A DNA stretch of 64,000 bases from Saturnia japonica (lineage: Eukaryota > Arthropoda > Insecta > Lepidoptera > Saturniidae), in NCBI GenBank assembly GCA_033032175.1, contig CM065325.1:11870930-11934929 (forward strand), written 5' to 3'. The position numbers and the translations under genes were made by a program. The notes under the pieces are model-generated. The model was given only the letters and a program-made list of their open reading frames with translations, made no database searches and had not been told where the DNA came from. Shown here piece by piece: positions 45,951-55,786 of the stretch (within the stretch, counting starts at the first letter, position 1; every line of letters begins with the position of its first letter).

Positions 45951-47024
45951 CTAAGTCTGTTGGTCGTCTTCGACGTCCTGGGTAAAATCCTCCTGGTACG
46001 TTTCTTCGTCCACCAAGGCTGGGAGTGACACTTCGTGTTCCTCTGTGCTATTGTTTTCATAATACTCACCTTGCGTGTAGTAGGGTTGCTCGCTAGACGA
46101 ATAAAACAGTTGTTGTGCATACTGCGGCTTTTCCGGCTTATTCACTGACCTCATAGTGACGTCAGATGTGTCTTTTGGAAAGTTTACCTGTTGATGTGGT
46201 ATATTCTGTTGTTGGCGTTTAAAGTTTCCAGAAGTCCTAAAGTTTCCCGAACCACTAGGTCTAGAATTCGGCTGACTATTGCCGGGTGATACTTGTTTTC
46301 CTGGTGTGTTATATTGTGGTTGTGTATTAAAATGTGTTGGAATTGGTTGATATAGCTGTGGTCCAAAATTATGCGGGTTTGTATTAAAATGTGTCGGAGT
46401 TGTTTGGTATAGTTGTGGTCTAATATTAGGCTGATTTATCTTTGACTTTGCTTGCGAATAAAACTGATTTTGTTTTTTATAATTTATTTTGGCTTCTTCT
46501 TGCCGTGCTATTACTATGGCCGACTCAAGTGTCTCCGGTTTCATTATTCTAACGCCTAAAGATACCTGAAAGTCTAAATGGTTCGTATATTGTTCTATCA
46601 CCATCTCTTCATAATAAGTTTTATCAGTGTGTTTACCTACTGAGTTTAAAGTATCGAGCAACGCCCGAAGTCTCCTACCAAATGTTTCTGCGTCCTCATT
46701 TTTAAAACGAAACGTTCGAGTCAGTTCTTGCATTACTTGAATTTCATTTCTAGGTTCCCCTAATCGTTTTTTTAAAGTATCTTTAATAGCAGCCCACGAG
46801 GTCAAGGAGTCCTCATATGCAATTGCGTCAGTTGCAGCTCCAGCTAGTCTGGATTTTATTAAACATACTAACGTGGGATGTGCTTGCACATTAATCTCGA
46901 AAAGCGTTAATATATTATCTACTTGCCTAATATAATAGTTTAATAATCGGGGATTGCCATCGTATTTGGGTAGTAGTTCCCCAATTACTTTTATCAATTG
47001 TGCCGACTCCGTAAGCGACATCAT
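45951..47024 (-). CDS. gag: Errantivirus Gag (357 aa)
   Basis: Starts at ATG 47024 and ends TAG at 45951-45953. A helical capsid-like half (LLNYYIRQVDNILTLFEINV, residues ~26-45) is followed by a Gln/Asn/Pro-rich stretch with tandem PQLYQ-TPTHFNT units and an acidic end. There is no CCHC zinc knuckle, as is common in errantivirus Gag. The end of gag directly joins the RT remainder, marking the internal deletion. Confidence 0.85.
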   Translation of the reverse strand: MMSLTESAQLIKVIGELLPKYDGNPRLLNYYIRQVDNILTLFEINVQAHPTLVCLIKSRLAGAATDAIAYEDSLTSWAAIKDTLKKRLGEPRNEIQVMQELTRTFRFKNEDAETFGRRLRALLDTLNSVGKHTDKTYYEEMVIEQYTNHLDFQVSLGVRIMKPETLESAIVIARQEEAKINYKKQNQFYSQAKSKINQPNIRPQLYQTTPTHFNTNPHNFGPQLYQPIPTHFNTQPQYNTPGKQVSPGNSQPNSRPSGSGNFRTSGNFKRQQQNIPHQQVNFPKDTSDVTMRSVNKPEKPQYAQQLFYSSSEQPYYTQGEYYENNSTEEHEVSLPALVDEETYQEDFTQDVEDDQQT

Positions 47025-47167
47025 AGCGTGAAGTTTTATATTTTACAAGAATCAAAAGACAATAGCTCGGATATCGGATGACCGCGCTTATCTGTTATGA
47101 TTCACTGTACGGTGTACGTCTATAGCAATTTTAGCTTACGACAGAAACACTTTAACACAATATGATA

Positions 47168-47201
<34 letters not shown>

Positions 47202-47448
47202 TACACAATATAGACAGGAAATATGACAAAAGGAACTTGGATAAACGAGAGTACTCACCAAGCCAGCATTCTGCCTCTCCTGCCGAGTCTTGTTGTAGGT
47301 ACACCAATTCACCCACACAGGATCTTCAATTTTCAGAAAGTCCTTTCAAAGAGTTCGTACACGCACTTTAAGTTCTTATTATGATCGCGGTAGTAACGAC
47401 TTAGAAACCGTTCACTTTGCCGAAAATTTTATCCGACGAAAAGTGCCG

Positions 47449-47467
47449 CGATCCTACCGACTGCGCC
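47449..47467 (-). other. Primer-binding site, tRNA-Ser type
   Basis: On the minus strand the LTR end is followed by GGCGCAGTCGGTAGGATC, so with the last T of the LTR it reads TGGCGCAGTCGGTAGG. I recall this as the tRNA-Ser site used by 17.6, 297 and TED. Confidence 0.6.
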
Positions 47468-47686
47468 AGTTATGATAGGCGGTACGAGTTTAAATTAAAA
47501 AAAGATTTATTTTAAAAGAATTATAATAGGTGTTTACACTTATGGTTCTTAAACAAGACTAACTTAAAATTAATTAAAGTAATAATCAAGTTGGAGTCAC
47601 GCCGTCGTTTCCCACGATCGCAATCTGCATGGTCAGCGATCCCACGGTCTGTATCCGCCGGTCCCAAGGCTTATGACGTGGTAACT
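47468..47686 (-). repeat. 5' LTR of the errantivirus
   Basis: Identical by eye to 41865-42083 and flanked by CTTG on its outer side. Confidence 0.92.
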
Positions 47687-47774
47687 CTTGTAAAGTTTTT
47701 ATAAATAAACGACGATATTAATAGCACATTATTGCAAAGGCCGTGAAATAGGCAATTGCATGACAGACCGTCGC

Positions 47775-48070
47775 TAAATCAGAGGAACTGTGGTTGGAAT
47801 GTCTCCGACACCCACCATAGTCCCCGGACCTTGCTCCAAACAAGGAAAAAAATTCAATTCCGACGAGGCTGTCCAAACCGCCTTCAAAGGGTTTATTGAT
47901 TCTCGCTCCCACAATTTTTTCAGCAATGGAATCAATGAAATACCTATAAAATGGCGAAAGTGCATACATAATGGTACATACTTAAATTGATTAAAGAAAT
48001 GTATAATTCCATTAAAAAAAAATTTCATTTTATATATAAATCGCAAATTTCATACGGAAGCACTTATTTA
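47775..48070 (+). pseudogene. mariner transposase C-terminal fragment
   Basis: ECLRHPP and SPDLAP are readable in one frame, and DEAVQTAFKGFIDSRSHNFF to KWRKCIHNGTYLN in another. The region between the third catalytic D and the tail is deleted. It resembles the mariner at 25444. The outer end near 48045 (CGCAAATTTCATACGGAAGC) echoes its TIR. Confidence 0.75.
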
Positions 48071-48339
48071 TAATATCACGGACATAATTGGCACATTCTC
48101 CAAAATTGTGGTGAAATTTGAAGTTCCAGGATTTTTTTTTTTACCAATTTAATATTTAATCTTATTAACGTAATGGTGGACTACCCTACTTTTCGGAATG
48201 TATATGGTACTGCTGATAACCCGGTTTTTAGAAAGATATTTCCTATTCGGCAATGTTGACAGTCATGGTTATGTGAAATTGAATGGTAAAGAGATAGATG
48301 ATATGGTAATGTGATTTTACAGGCGAGTCTAAGTTCTTT

Positions 48340-49348
48340 AAGATGTAAAGTTCAAACAGGACCAAGAACTCTCTGACTCTACTCTTAAACTCATGAAGAA
48401 GAGGCGTGAAATGAAAGAGTGTACCTATAAGAAGCTCAATAGCCGCTTCTTCAAATTATAGGAAGGTGACGCACACCAATTAAATAGCTTTCCTATCACA
48501 CTTATCCTATCTAATGTTTTCAAAGGTAATAGAATAAAACAAAGGTTCCAAAGCGTTATTGTACAAAGCTAGTTAATAATACTGAAGACCGAAGACAGCA
48601 AGATCTTATCATCCAAACCGGAACTTTTGACAGAAATCTATGGACCTTAACGCAGATTAACGATTAACCCGTGTAGGACCCGGCACTATAGCGAAGACAT
48701 ACCAGAGCTTGTGCGAAATTAGTATGACCCTCAAAGAGGTTAAAAACAACAAAGCTGCGGCGATGTCAGAATCATAGCCGGAATTCTGGTAACCCAGTTC
48801 TTAGGACCCTTCAAACCCTGTTTAATTGCCAAGGAAAAATCTGAATACATGGACCAGCAGTATAAAGTATATTGTAAAAAAATGGCGATAACATGGCATG
48901 TTTACGAGAAAGTGTCGAGAGTTATTACGAACAGTCTCGTGTACAGGTTTGATGATTTCCAACCTCCAAAAAGACTTCAGTACCGTAGACCACCAACATA
49001 CGCTACGGCAACTTATACAGAAGACCGAAGAGTGCCTCTTTGCTTAGCATTTCAATGGACTCTAAAAAAACCTTAGATTCGGTCGAAACTTTGTATGAAA
49101 ACTCCAATACGTCAGCCTGACTGTGGGGCCAGACTTTGAAATCTATCCTTAAGCAGTGAGGAGTCACACAAGGAGGCGATAATTATCAAAAAGTGTTCAC
49201 CGCAGCACTCGGAGATGTTTTAATCGGCCATCCCACCTTAGCTGGGTAGCTTTTTGGAAGCTACGTAACGTTCTTTTTTGTCCAAGATGCGGAATCTTCT
49301 CTAAAAATCTTTGACCTGTATGTTTTGGCAATCGTGACATATAGTACT
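48340..49348 (+). pseudogene. RTE-clade LINE remnant, 5' part of a split copy
   Basis: Highly decayed coding matches to the RTE at 16203 are seen: a lysine-rich LMKKRREMK stretch, SRVITNSLVYRFDDFQPP (48918-48966), VPLCLAF, RRSHKEA-like, and FGKLRNV near 49250. Many stops and frameshifts. It is cut by the mag element at 49348 and resumes at 54165. Confidence 0.7.
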
Positions 49349-49496
49349 TGTAGTGTATTACGAGTATTTTATATGTAGGTACATAGAAATAAAACATACA
49401 GTTATGTGGGGTGGCGGGTACATGTTTCAGTATGAAATAAATCTCTGACAGTGCACGAGTGTTTCAGTTTAAATCTAAATTATTCGAAATATTACA
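49349..49496 (+). repeat. 5' LTR of the mag-clade element
   Basis: TGTAGTGTATTACGAG at the start and GAAATATTACA at the end; contains two AATAAA-type signals (GAAATAAAAC, GAAATAAATC). Confidence 0.88.
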
Positions 49497-49573
49497 GTGG
49501 CGACGAGGATGGGATCGGCAAAATAACCGAATTTAATTTAAAAACAGGTTCATGGAACTTGTATACTGATCGC

Positions 49574-50734
49574 ATGGACATGTTTATGAAGGTGAATAAC
49601 GTAGCTGAAAACCTACAATTACCGACCATGATTGCGGTGATGGGAGACGACGCCTACGAACTGTTGGTAAATTTATCAAGTCCTAAAAGACCTGCGGAGT
49701 TGACGTATAAAGAGGCCAAGGAATTGTTGAGTGCACATTTACAGCCGAAACCATCTGTCTTAGCAGAAAGATTTCGATTTCGTCAGAGACGGCAACAAGC
49801 TGACGAAAGTATCACCGAATATGAAGCAGATCTCAAGAAGTTAGCATTACATTGTAAGTTCAACGATACATTAAATGGCAATTTACGGGATCAGTTCGTT
49901 TGTGGAGTTAAAGGTGACGTCATTCGTCAACGACTTTTCGCTGAGGACGAAAATTTAACATTTACGGATTCAGTTAAGATTGCAACGTCACTCGAGGCGG
50001 CAGAAAGAGACGCGGCAGCCGTGGATACAGTAACGGATAAGCTACAGAGTATTGGGGTTCATACTGTGTATGCTCGCGGAACCTACAGCGGGCGAGATCG
50101 TCGTGGTCGTTTACAGAACGGGTCAACGCTACGCCGGGAACAAATGCTGGCAGGATATAACTGCAGGGGCTGTGGAGCGACGGGTCATAATTATAAATTT
50201 TGTCGTTTCCGGAATTACGTGTGTAGCCGGTGCAAATGTGCGGGCCACATACGGCGGGTGTGTCCGGCTGGCGCAGCGAGTGCAGCCAGCGGAGCGGGTC
50301 CGATCGGTGGAGCGGGTCCGACTGGCGGAGCGGGTCCGGCCTGCAGAGCGGCTGCGGCCGGCTCGGTATCGAGTCCTGCCGGCGCTGCGGGAGCAAGCAA
50401 ATCGAGGTTGGCTTGCGGTCGGGGATTTTACTACGGCGAGACGGAGGGCGATCAGGTGGTAGTATCTTCTAACGAAGACTGCGAGGAAGATGGTGTCTAC
50501 TTAAATCAGATCGGACTAAGGAATTACAAAGCTGTGAGTTTACCATTATCTATTGATGGAAAAATTATATACATGGAAATAGATACCGGTACACCAATTT
50601 CATGTATCAGTAAAGATACATATGTTAAATATTTTAGTAATAAGTTCATACAGCTCTACAATATATGTTTAAAATTTTATGATGGTTCTAGTATTCGACC
50701 GTTAGGGTATATTAAGCCTCAGTACGGTATCTAG
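49574..50734 (+). CDS. gag: mag-clade Gag and start of protease
   Basis: The frame is open from inside the LTR (49451); the first ATG in frame is 49574 (MDMFMKVNNVAENL), but the conserved start GKITEFNL lies upstream, so translation may begin at a non-ATG codon or a mutated start. Two CCHC knuckles are visible (CRGCGATGHNYKFC, CSRCKCAGHIRRVC). A Gly/Ala/Pro-rich insert of near-identical units (50281-50395) separates them from the protease, which has MEIDTGTPISC. The frame stops at 50732-50734 after GYIKPQ, and the reading continues in another frame from 50755: a frameshift. Confidence 0.8.
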   Translation: MDMFMKVNNVAENLQLPTMIAVMGDDAYELLVNLSSPKRPAELTYKEAKELLSAHLQPKPSVLAERFRFRQRRQQADESITEYEADLKKLALHCKFNDTLNGNLRDQFVCGVKGDVIRQRLFAEDENLTFTDSVKIATSLEAAERDAAAVDTVTDKLQSIGVHTVYARGTYSGRDRRGRLQNGSTLRREQMLAGYNCRGCGATGHNYKFCRFRNYVCSRCKCAGHIRRVCPAGAASAASGAGPIGGAGPTGGAGPACRAAAAGSVSSPAGAAGASKSRLACGRGFYYGETEGDQVVVSSNEDCEEDGVYLNQIGLRNYKAVSLPLSIDGKIIYMEIDTGTPISCISKDTYVKYFSNKFIQLYNICLKFYDGSSIRPLGYIKPQYGI

Positions 50735-50754
50735 ATAAAGTTAAGAACTTAGAA

Positions 50755-53700
50755 TTGTTTGTTATTGATGGGGGTACAACTTCGTTACTGGGTAGGCAGT
50801 GGTTGACAGAATTGAAAATAAATATTCCTACTTTTCATTGTTTTAATAGTACATTATATGAAGAAACTACGATGAAGCATAATATTAAGCATGTTGAAAA
50901 TCACGTATGTAAACTGATCGACAGATTTAAGCAGTTGTTCGATGGCAGTCTGGGAAGGTTCACGGGAGGCAAGGCGAAGTTGCGGGTGCGCAATAACGCG
51001 GTACCGGTGTTCAGTCGCGCGCGGCCACTGCCATTCGCGCTACGCGATCGCGTCGATGCTGAGCTCGACGCGATGCTGCGCGCCGGAGTCATCGAGCCGG
51101 TTGACTGCTCCGACTGGGCCTCACCACTCGTTCCCGTTAATAAGCCGGACGGTTCGCTCAGGGTTTGCGTTGATTATAAGTCTACTTTAAATCCCGCATT
51201 GATGGTCGATCGATATCCTTTGCTCCGTTTCGACGATGTACTGGTAGTATTGAACGGAGCTCAATATTTTAGTAAATTAGATTTATCTCAATCGTATAAT
51301 CAAATAGAACTGGACGAATCAAAAAATACACAGTTATCAATACGCATCGTGGCTTATTTCGATACAATCGTTTAGTTTTTGGTTTGTTCTCGAGTCCGGG
51401 AATTTTCCAACGTATCATGACCAACCTGTTCACGGGAATACCGAACGTGGCTGTCTTTATCGACGATGTTATAATTGGAGGTCGTACGAAGTCGGAACAC
51501 TTAAACGCGCTCGTACTAGTGTTTCAGCGTTTACTTGAAAATGGACTACGCCTTAAAAAAACAAAATGCGTTTTCTTGGTATAAGAAGTATCCTATCTAG
51601 GGTACGTTCTCTCTAAGGATGGTCTCAGAGCAGATCCAAAGAAAATAGAAGCCGTCAGTAAAATACTGAGTCCACAAAACGTGTCCGAGTTGCGTTCGTT
51701 TTTGGGTCTAGCCAATTTCTTTTCGAAGTTTATTCATAATTTTAGCCACAGACTAGTTCCCTTATATAATCTACTTAGGAAGAGGGTTCCATGGCACTGG
51801 TCTCTTGATTGTAAAGAGTCTTTTGAAGGGATCAAAAGAAGTTTAATTAGTTCACAAGTATTAGCACATTATGATCCAAATAAAGAGTTGATAGTGACGT
51901 GTGATGCGAGTGCGGCGGGGCTGGGGGGCGTACTGTCACAGCCGACCGCGAACGGCACGGAGCGCCCCGTGGCCTTCGTGTCTCGTACACTCACCAGTGC
52001 TGAGAAAAACTACTCCCAAATACACAAGGAGGCATTGGCAATAATGTTTAGTGTAAAAAAGTTTCATCAATATATTTATGGCCGACATTTTATTCTTCGA
52101 ACTGATCATAAACCTTTAGTTTCCATATTCGGATCAAATACAGGGATTCCCACAATGACGGCTAGTCGTATGCAGAGATGGGCTATAATTCTATCTGCGT
52201 ATAATTATGATATTGAGTACATTCGTACGACACAAAACAGCGCGGACGGGTTGTCGCGATTGCCGGTGCCAGATAAGAATTCGGTTTCTCAAAAACCACC
52301 AGAGCAAACTTATTTGCGCTTTGCTCAGGACGTATTTTTGTTAAATCACAATGATATTAGGAAGGGTACGGTAAAAGATAGTATTTGTAGTAGAGTGTTA
52401 GCTTACATTAGAGATGGGTGGCCGGAGAAGTGTGAGATAGTAGGTATGCAGCCATACTTCAATCGGAAAAATGAGTGTAGAAATAAAACAGCAGAGCTAG
52501 AAGCTTTAGTTTTATAGTTAAATATATTGAAATCCAACAATAACACTTTTCTATAATATACGCAACGCGAGCAAACAAGAACAAGGACAAGAAGTATCTA
52601 TGCCAGTGTGTATGTAACATTTGTACGATAGGTGGCGCTCACCGGCTTGTGTTTATTTCTTTACTACAATGAGTTATATGAAGAGTTAGGATGTATAATG
52701 TGGGGTCATAGGGTGGTAATTCCGGAAAATTGTAGGGGAAAAGTTTTAACTCTATTGCATGAACCTCACATGGGTATCATGTCATGATGTATGATGTATG
52801 AAGTCATTGGCTCGTAGCTACGTATGGTGGGCAGGTTTAGACGAGGCTATCGAGGTGATGTGTCGCGGGTGCAAGACGTGCGCGGCGCATGCGGATGCGC
52901 CACCCAGGCAAACACCACGACCGTGGCCATGGCCTAGTAGGCCTTGGTCGCGAATACATTTAGACTTCATGGGTCCAATTTTTGGGAAAACTTACCTGGT
53001 GGTAGTCGATGCAATGTCTAAATGGATAGAAGTGTTTAATGTAGCCAGTACTGCAGCGAGTAGTACGTTAGAAAAGTTAAATGAGCTTTGTAGTAGGTGG
53101 GGTCTACCCCGACAAATAGTAACAGATAACGGTCCTCCTTTTACCAGCAAAGAATTCGAAAAATTTGTTCAGACTCATGGAATAGAACACATATTTACAG
53201 CTCCATACCATCCAGCATCGAACGGTGCCGCTGAAAATGCTATTAGAACCATTAAAAGAGTTGCCAAAAAGGCAGTGTTTGAAAAGGAAAATATCACACA
53301 GGCATTGAATACATATCTGTTATACTATCGGAATACCGAACATGCGTCTACTGGCGAGTGTCCAGCCGTTTATATGTTAGGTAGGCGATTAAGAACGCGA
53401 TTAGATATTATTAAGCCCAATAGGGAATTACGAGTAAAACAAGCGCAGCAGCGACAAGTATTCGACGCGGGGGGCGCGGAAAAAGTAGTAGATGCGGAGG
53501 AGGATATTTAGTATCGCCAATATCTCAAAGGGGAGAAATGGCTTCCAGGTAGAGTGGAAGCTTGCAGTGGACCGTCTAATTATAAGGTAACCGATGAGCA
53601 GGGTAATCAAGTACATCGTCATATCGATCAGCTAAAGCGGAGGACTAGGAATTCCTTAGTTTGCCCAAATATAGGCCAACATATGGATAGCGAACGCGAG

Positions 53701-53931
53701 CGGGACCGAGTGCAGAGATCGCAGCCGGAGCGGGCGAAAGAGAACGATGGTCAGCCACCAGATTTAGACCAAAGTTCGAAAGCTACTCGGGATACAAACA
53801 GTGCATCAGAATCCCGTGAACCTCTTCAAGATAACCCGTCTACACCATTACCTGTACAGCAACCTGTATTAATAAGTAAATCTCGGCCTGTTAGAAAATG
53901 TACAATGAATAAGCCAAACTATAAAGAATAA
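50755..53931 (+). pseudogene. pol: mag-clade Pol (RT, RNase H, integrase), multiply broken
   Basis: Frames 50755-51375, 51384-51584 and 51681-52517, then 52798-53511 and 53554-53931, are consecutive pieces. RT: AGVIEPVDCSDWASPLVPV, SKLDLSQSYNQIEL (motif A), VAVFIDDVIIGG (motif C). RNase H: CDASAAGLGGVLSQP, RTDHKPLVSIF. Integrase: CRGCKTCAAHADAPPRQTPR, IHLDFMGPI, VTDNGPPFTS, NGAAENAIRTIK. Lesions: frameshift near 51340, TAA at 51582-51584 (in the FLVPEVSYLGY-type stretch), insertion at 52476-52668, a frameshift about 52780-52797 in an ATGATGT repeat, and TAG at 53509-53511. Not functional. Confidence 0.88.
52476..52668 (+). mobile_element. Solo LTR nested in the mag-clade pol
   Basis: 193 bp starting TGTAGAAATAAAACAG and ending TTTACTACA, with the 5-bp inverted ends TGTAG/CTACA, flanked by perfect ATGAG duplications (52471-52475 and 52669-52673). 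Removing it rejoins the integrase frame exactly. No second copy of this LTR is in the window. Confidence 0.85.
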
Positions 53932-54011
53932 GAACCATGTATTATTATGATTGTAAAATAATAATAAATAATTGTTTTAGGTAGTTGTAAGGTTAATTAA
54001 GTGTGGAGAGA

Positions 54012-54159
54012 TGTAGTGTATTACGAGTATTTTATATGTAGGTACATAGAAATAAAACATACAGTTATGTGGGGTGGCGGGTACATGTTTCAGTATGAAA
54101 TAAATCTCTGACAGTGCACGAGTGTTTCAGTTTAAATCTAAATTATCCGAAATATTACA
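54012..54159 (+). repeat. 3' LTR of the mag-clade element
   Basis: 148 bp, one base different from the 5' LTR. Confidence 0.88.
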
Positions 54160-54164
54160 GTACT

Positions 54165-54540
54165 GAGACACAGTCACTAATGATGGACCTCATAAGAAAG
54201 CTTAAGATCACTTAAAGGAGAATTGGAGCGTGCTATTCTTGGAGTATATCTGCGTGATTGAATCAGAAATAAGTAGATCCGCAGTAAAATCAAAGTTACC
54301 GATATAGTCCTCAGAATCGCTAGCATAACTGGCAGTAGGCGAAGCACATTGCTCGTAGAACGGATGATCGATGGGCCGAAGAATTCTCGGGTAGCGATCA
54401 AATATCGGAAGTTGCAGCGTGGAGAGACTCGCTACAATGTGTACCCACAACCTGGTGAAGGTTTCGGGAAACCGTTGGATTTGAGTAGCGTAGGATTGGT
54501 CATTGTAAAGACTTTTAGAGGAGGCATTTAATATGTCTAT
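54165..54540 (+). pseudogene. RTE-clade LINE remnant, 3' part of the split copy
   Basis: Continues the RTE coding after the mag insertion: LIRKLK (54191 on), the DQIRNEEIRR-like stretch in other frames, and the DWSL..LLEEAF match to DRSLWRSMGEAYV near 54495-54530. Joining 49348 and 54165 (with one GTACT) restores the RTE order, proving insertion. Confidence 0.7.
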
Positions 54541-55089
54541 CAGTGAACGTCTTTCGGCTGAATAGGTGAATGGAATATTTCATTAAACAACTAGATAATG
54601 TACTTCTATTTTTACTATTAACAATTTTATAAAATAAAAGTAACTATGGTGTAAATGATAATGCTCACATTAACATAATTATCGTTAGATCACTGTATGC
54701 ATAAAAAAGTCATTGTTATTGCGGTAATGTGAACCATGGTTATGCGATTTTGAATTTTTTCAATTTTATCTAAATGATGAAACTTCTTTAAAATATTTAT
54801 GCGGTTTGCTAACCCCTTAAGTATCAATTCGGCCAAACAGTCGAATGTTCTTAATTTCTTGACGAAGAATATAACCTCATTCTTCTATCCGGCCAGTATT
54901 TTGTACAGGCGACCAGCCGCGGAGCTCGAACAGGCGCAACTAACGCGAGCGCATCGAAGAGGTCGCTAGTGTGTAGTTCCCCACTCACGGCAACATCTCG
55001 CATAGACCGCGTTATTTGACAATTTGTTGGACTAACTTAGCTACTTAGAATAGTGAAAAAGTGATATTATATTATATATCTTGACAGAA

Positions 55090-55786
55090 ATGGTAAGTTT
55101 TTCTTTGTAAATCCTATCAATATATGTTTATGTGTTTATTCCTTTGAAATCGAAACTAGTTTTCCCTTATATTACTTGAATCTGTTTTTGACAATGATAT
55201 TTGTTTTTGATAATAAAAAGTGAAAGGTAAATAGAAAATGTAAATTTCTGATGAAAATGTTGAGAAACTATGATATACAGAAGTATCTTGTGTCATTTTT
55301 ACATCAATCAGAATTCTATATAAACAAACAAAAGATTTGTTTACATCATAAATAACCTAGTTTTGTTTTTGTTAGTAGAATGACGTAATACGTTGCGAAG
55401 AAAGATTGATGTACTTCGATGAGGTACTGTCGATAAAATTATCGATGTTTTAGATTGTACTCGTACAGGTTGGACATATTGTAATAATGAAGTTTAGAGT
55501 ATTTATAAATATTCTTTTATTCATATCAATTTTATTTCGCCTATATATTTATAAATAAATAAATAGAAATATATATAGGCGAAATAAAATTGACATGAAT
55601 AAAAGAATATTTATAAATACTCTAAACTTCATGTATATACATATATATATTTTTTTATATAGGATTCCGAGATTGTGTTCAGCACAGATCCTAGCAGCTC
55701 GACCGATCCTATAGCATATGACGTGCTACCTGAAACCTTGATATACCGCTCGTCGAGTACGATGAAGCAGGTGTATTACATAATTT
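55090..55786 (+). CDS. Gene C: first coding exons of an unidentified gene (partial)
   Basis: An ATG at 55090-55092 is followed immediately by a consensus donor (GTAAGT at 55093), and an exon 55663-55786 with acceptor TTTTATATAG continues in phase 0: MDSEIVFSTDPSSSTDPIAY and YDVLPETLIYRSSS, ending at another strong donor (GTAAGTA, phase 1). The upstream 54890-55089 is GC-richer and looks like a 5' UTR/promoter. The next exon is not found: the splice site at 56305 would create a stop, TAG, across the junction. An exon at 57042 in phase 1 would also stop after five codons. The gene probably continues in a long intron or off the window. Function unknown; no homology recognised. Confidence 0.5.
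55487..55632. repeat. 64-bp near-perfect hairpin inside gene C intron 1
   Basis: Arms 55487-55550 and 55567-55632 are inverted with one mismatch and one 2-base bulge around a 16-nt AT loop. It could be a MITE, or a small-RNA hairpin when transcribed with the intron. It ends 30 bases before exon 2. Confidence 0.75.

Larger units (their letters stand above)
41865..47686 (-). mobile_element. Errantivirus provirus (TED/17.6-like), internally deleted
   Basis: A 5.8-kb provirus on the minus strand with LTRs of 219 bp that look identical base for base, flanked by a 4-bp CTTG duplication (41861-41864 and 47687-47690). Gene order is gag, pol, env. The pol reading frame begins at the thumb/connection end of RT: protease and the RT catalytic palm are missing, while RNase H, integrase and env are open. 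Identical LTRs indicate a recent insertion; loss of RT means it must have been mobilised in trans, or deleted afterwards. Errantiviruses are insect endogenous retroviruses; genus assignment rests on env and PBS. Confidence 0.9.
49349..54159 (+). mobile_element. mag-clade Ty3/gypsy retrotransposon, broken, with a nested solo LTR
   Basis: 4.8 kb with 148-bp LTRs that differ at one base (TATTCG versus TATCCG), a 5-bp GTACT duplication (49344-49348 and 54160-54164), a TGGCGACGAGGAT primer site at 49498, a gag with two CCHC knuckles, protease, RT, RNase H and integrase. Pol has at least three frameshifts, two nonsense codons and a nested insertion. It landed in the RTE remnant. Confidence 0.9.

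Noticed and set aside
47176..47201. A-run as the tail of a LINE
   Set aside because: It lies within the errantivirus 5' leader, and no LINE sequence precedes it.
50052..50472. Arg-rich alternate frames over mag gag
   Set aside because: Produced by the GC-rich repeat in the correct frame; no independent evidence.
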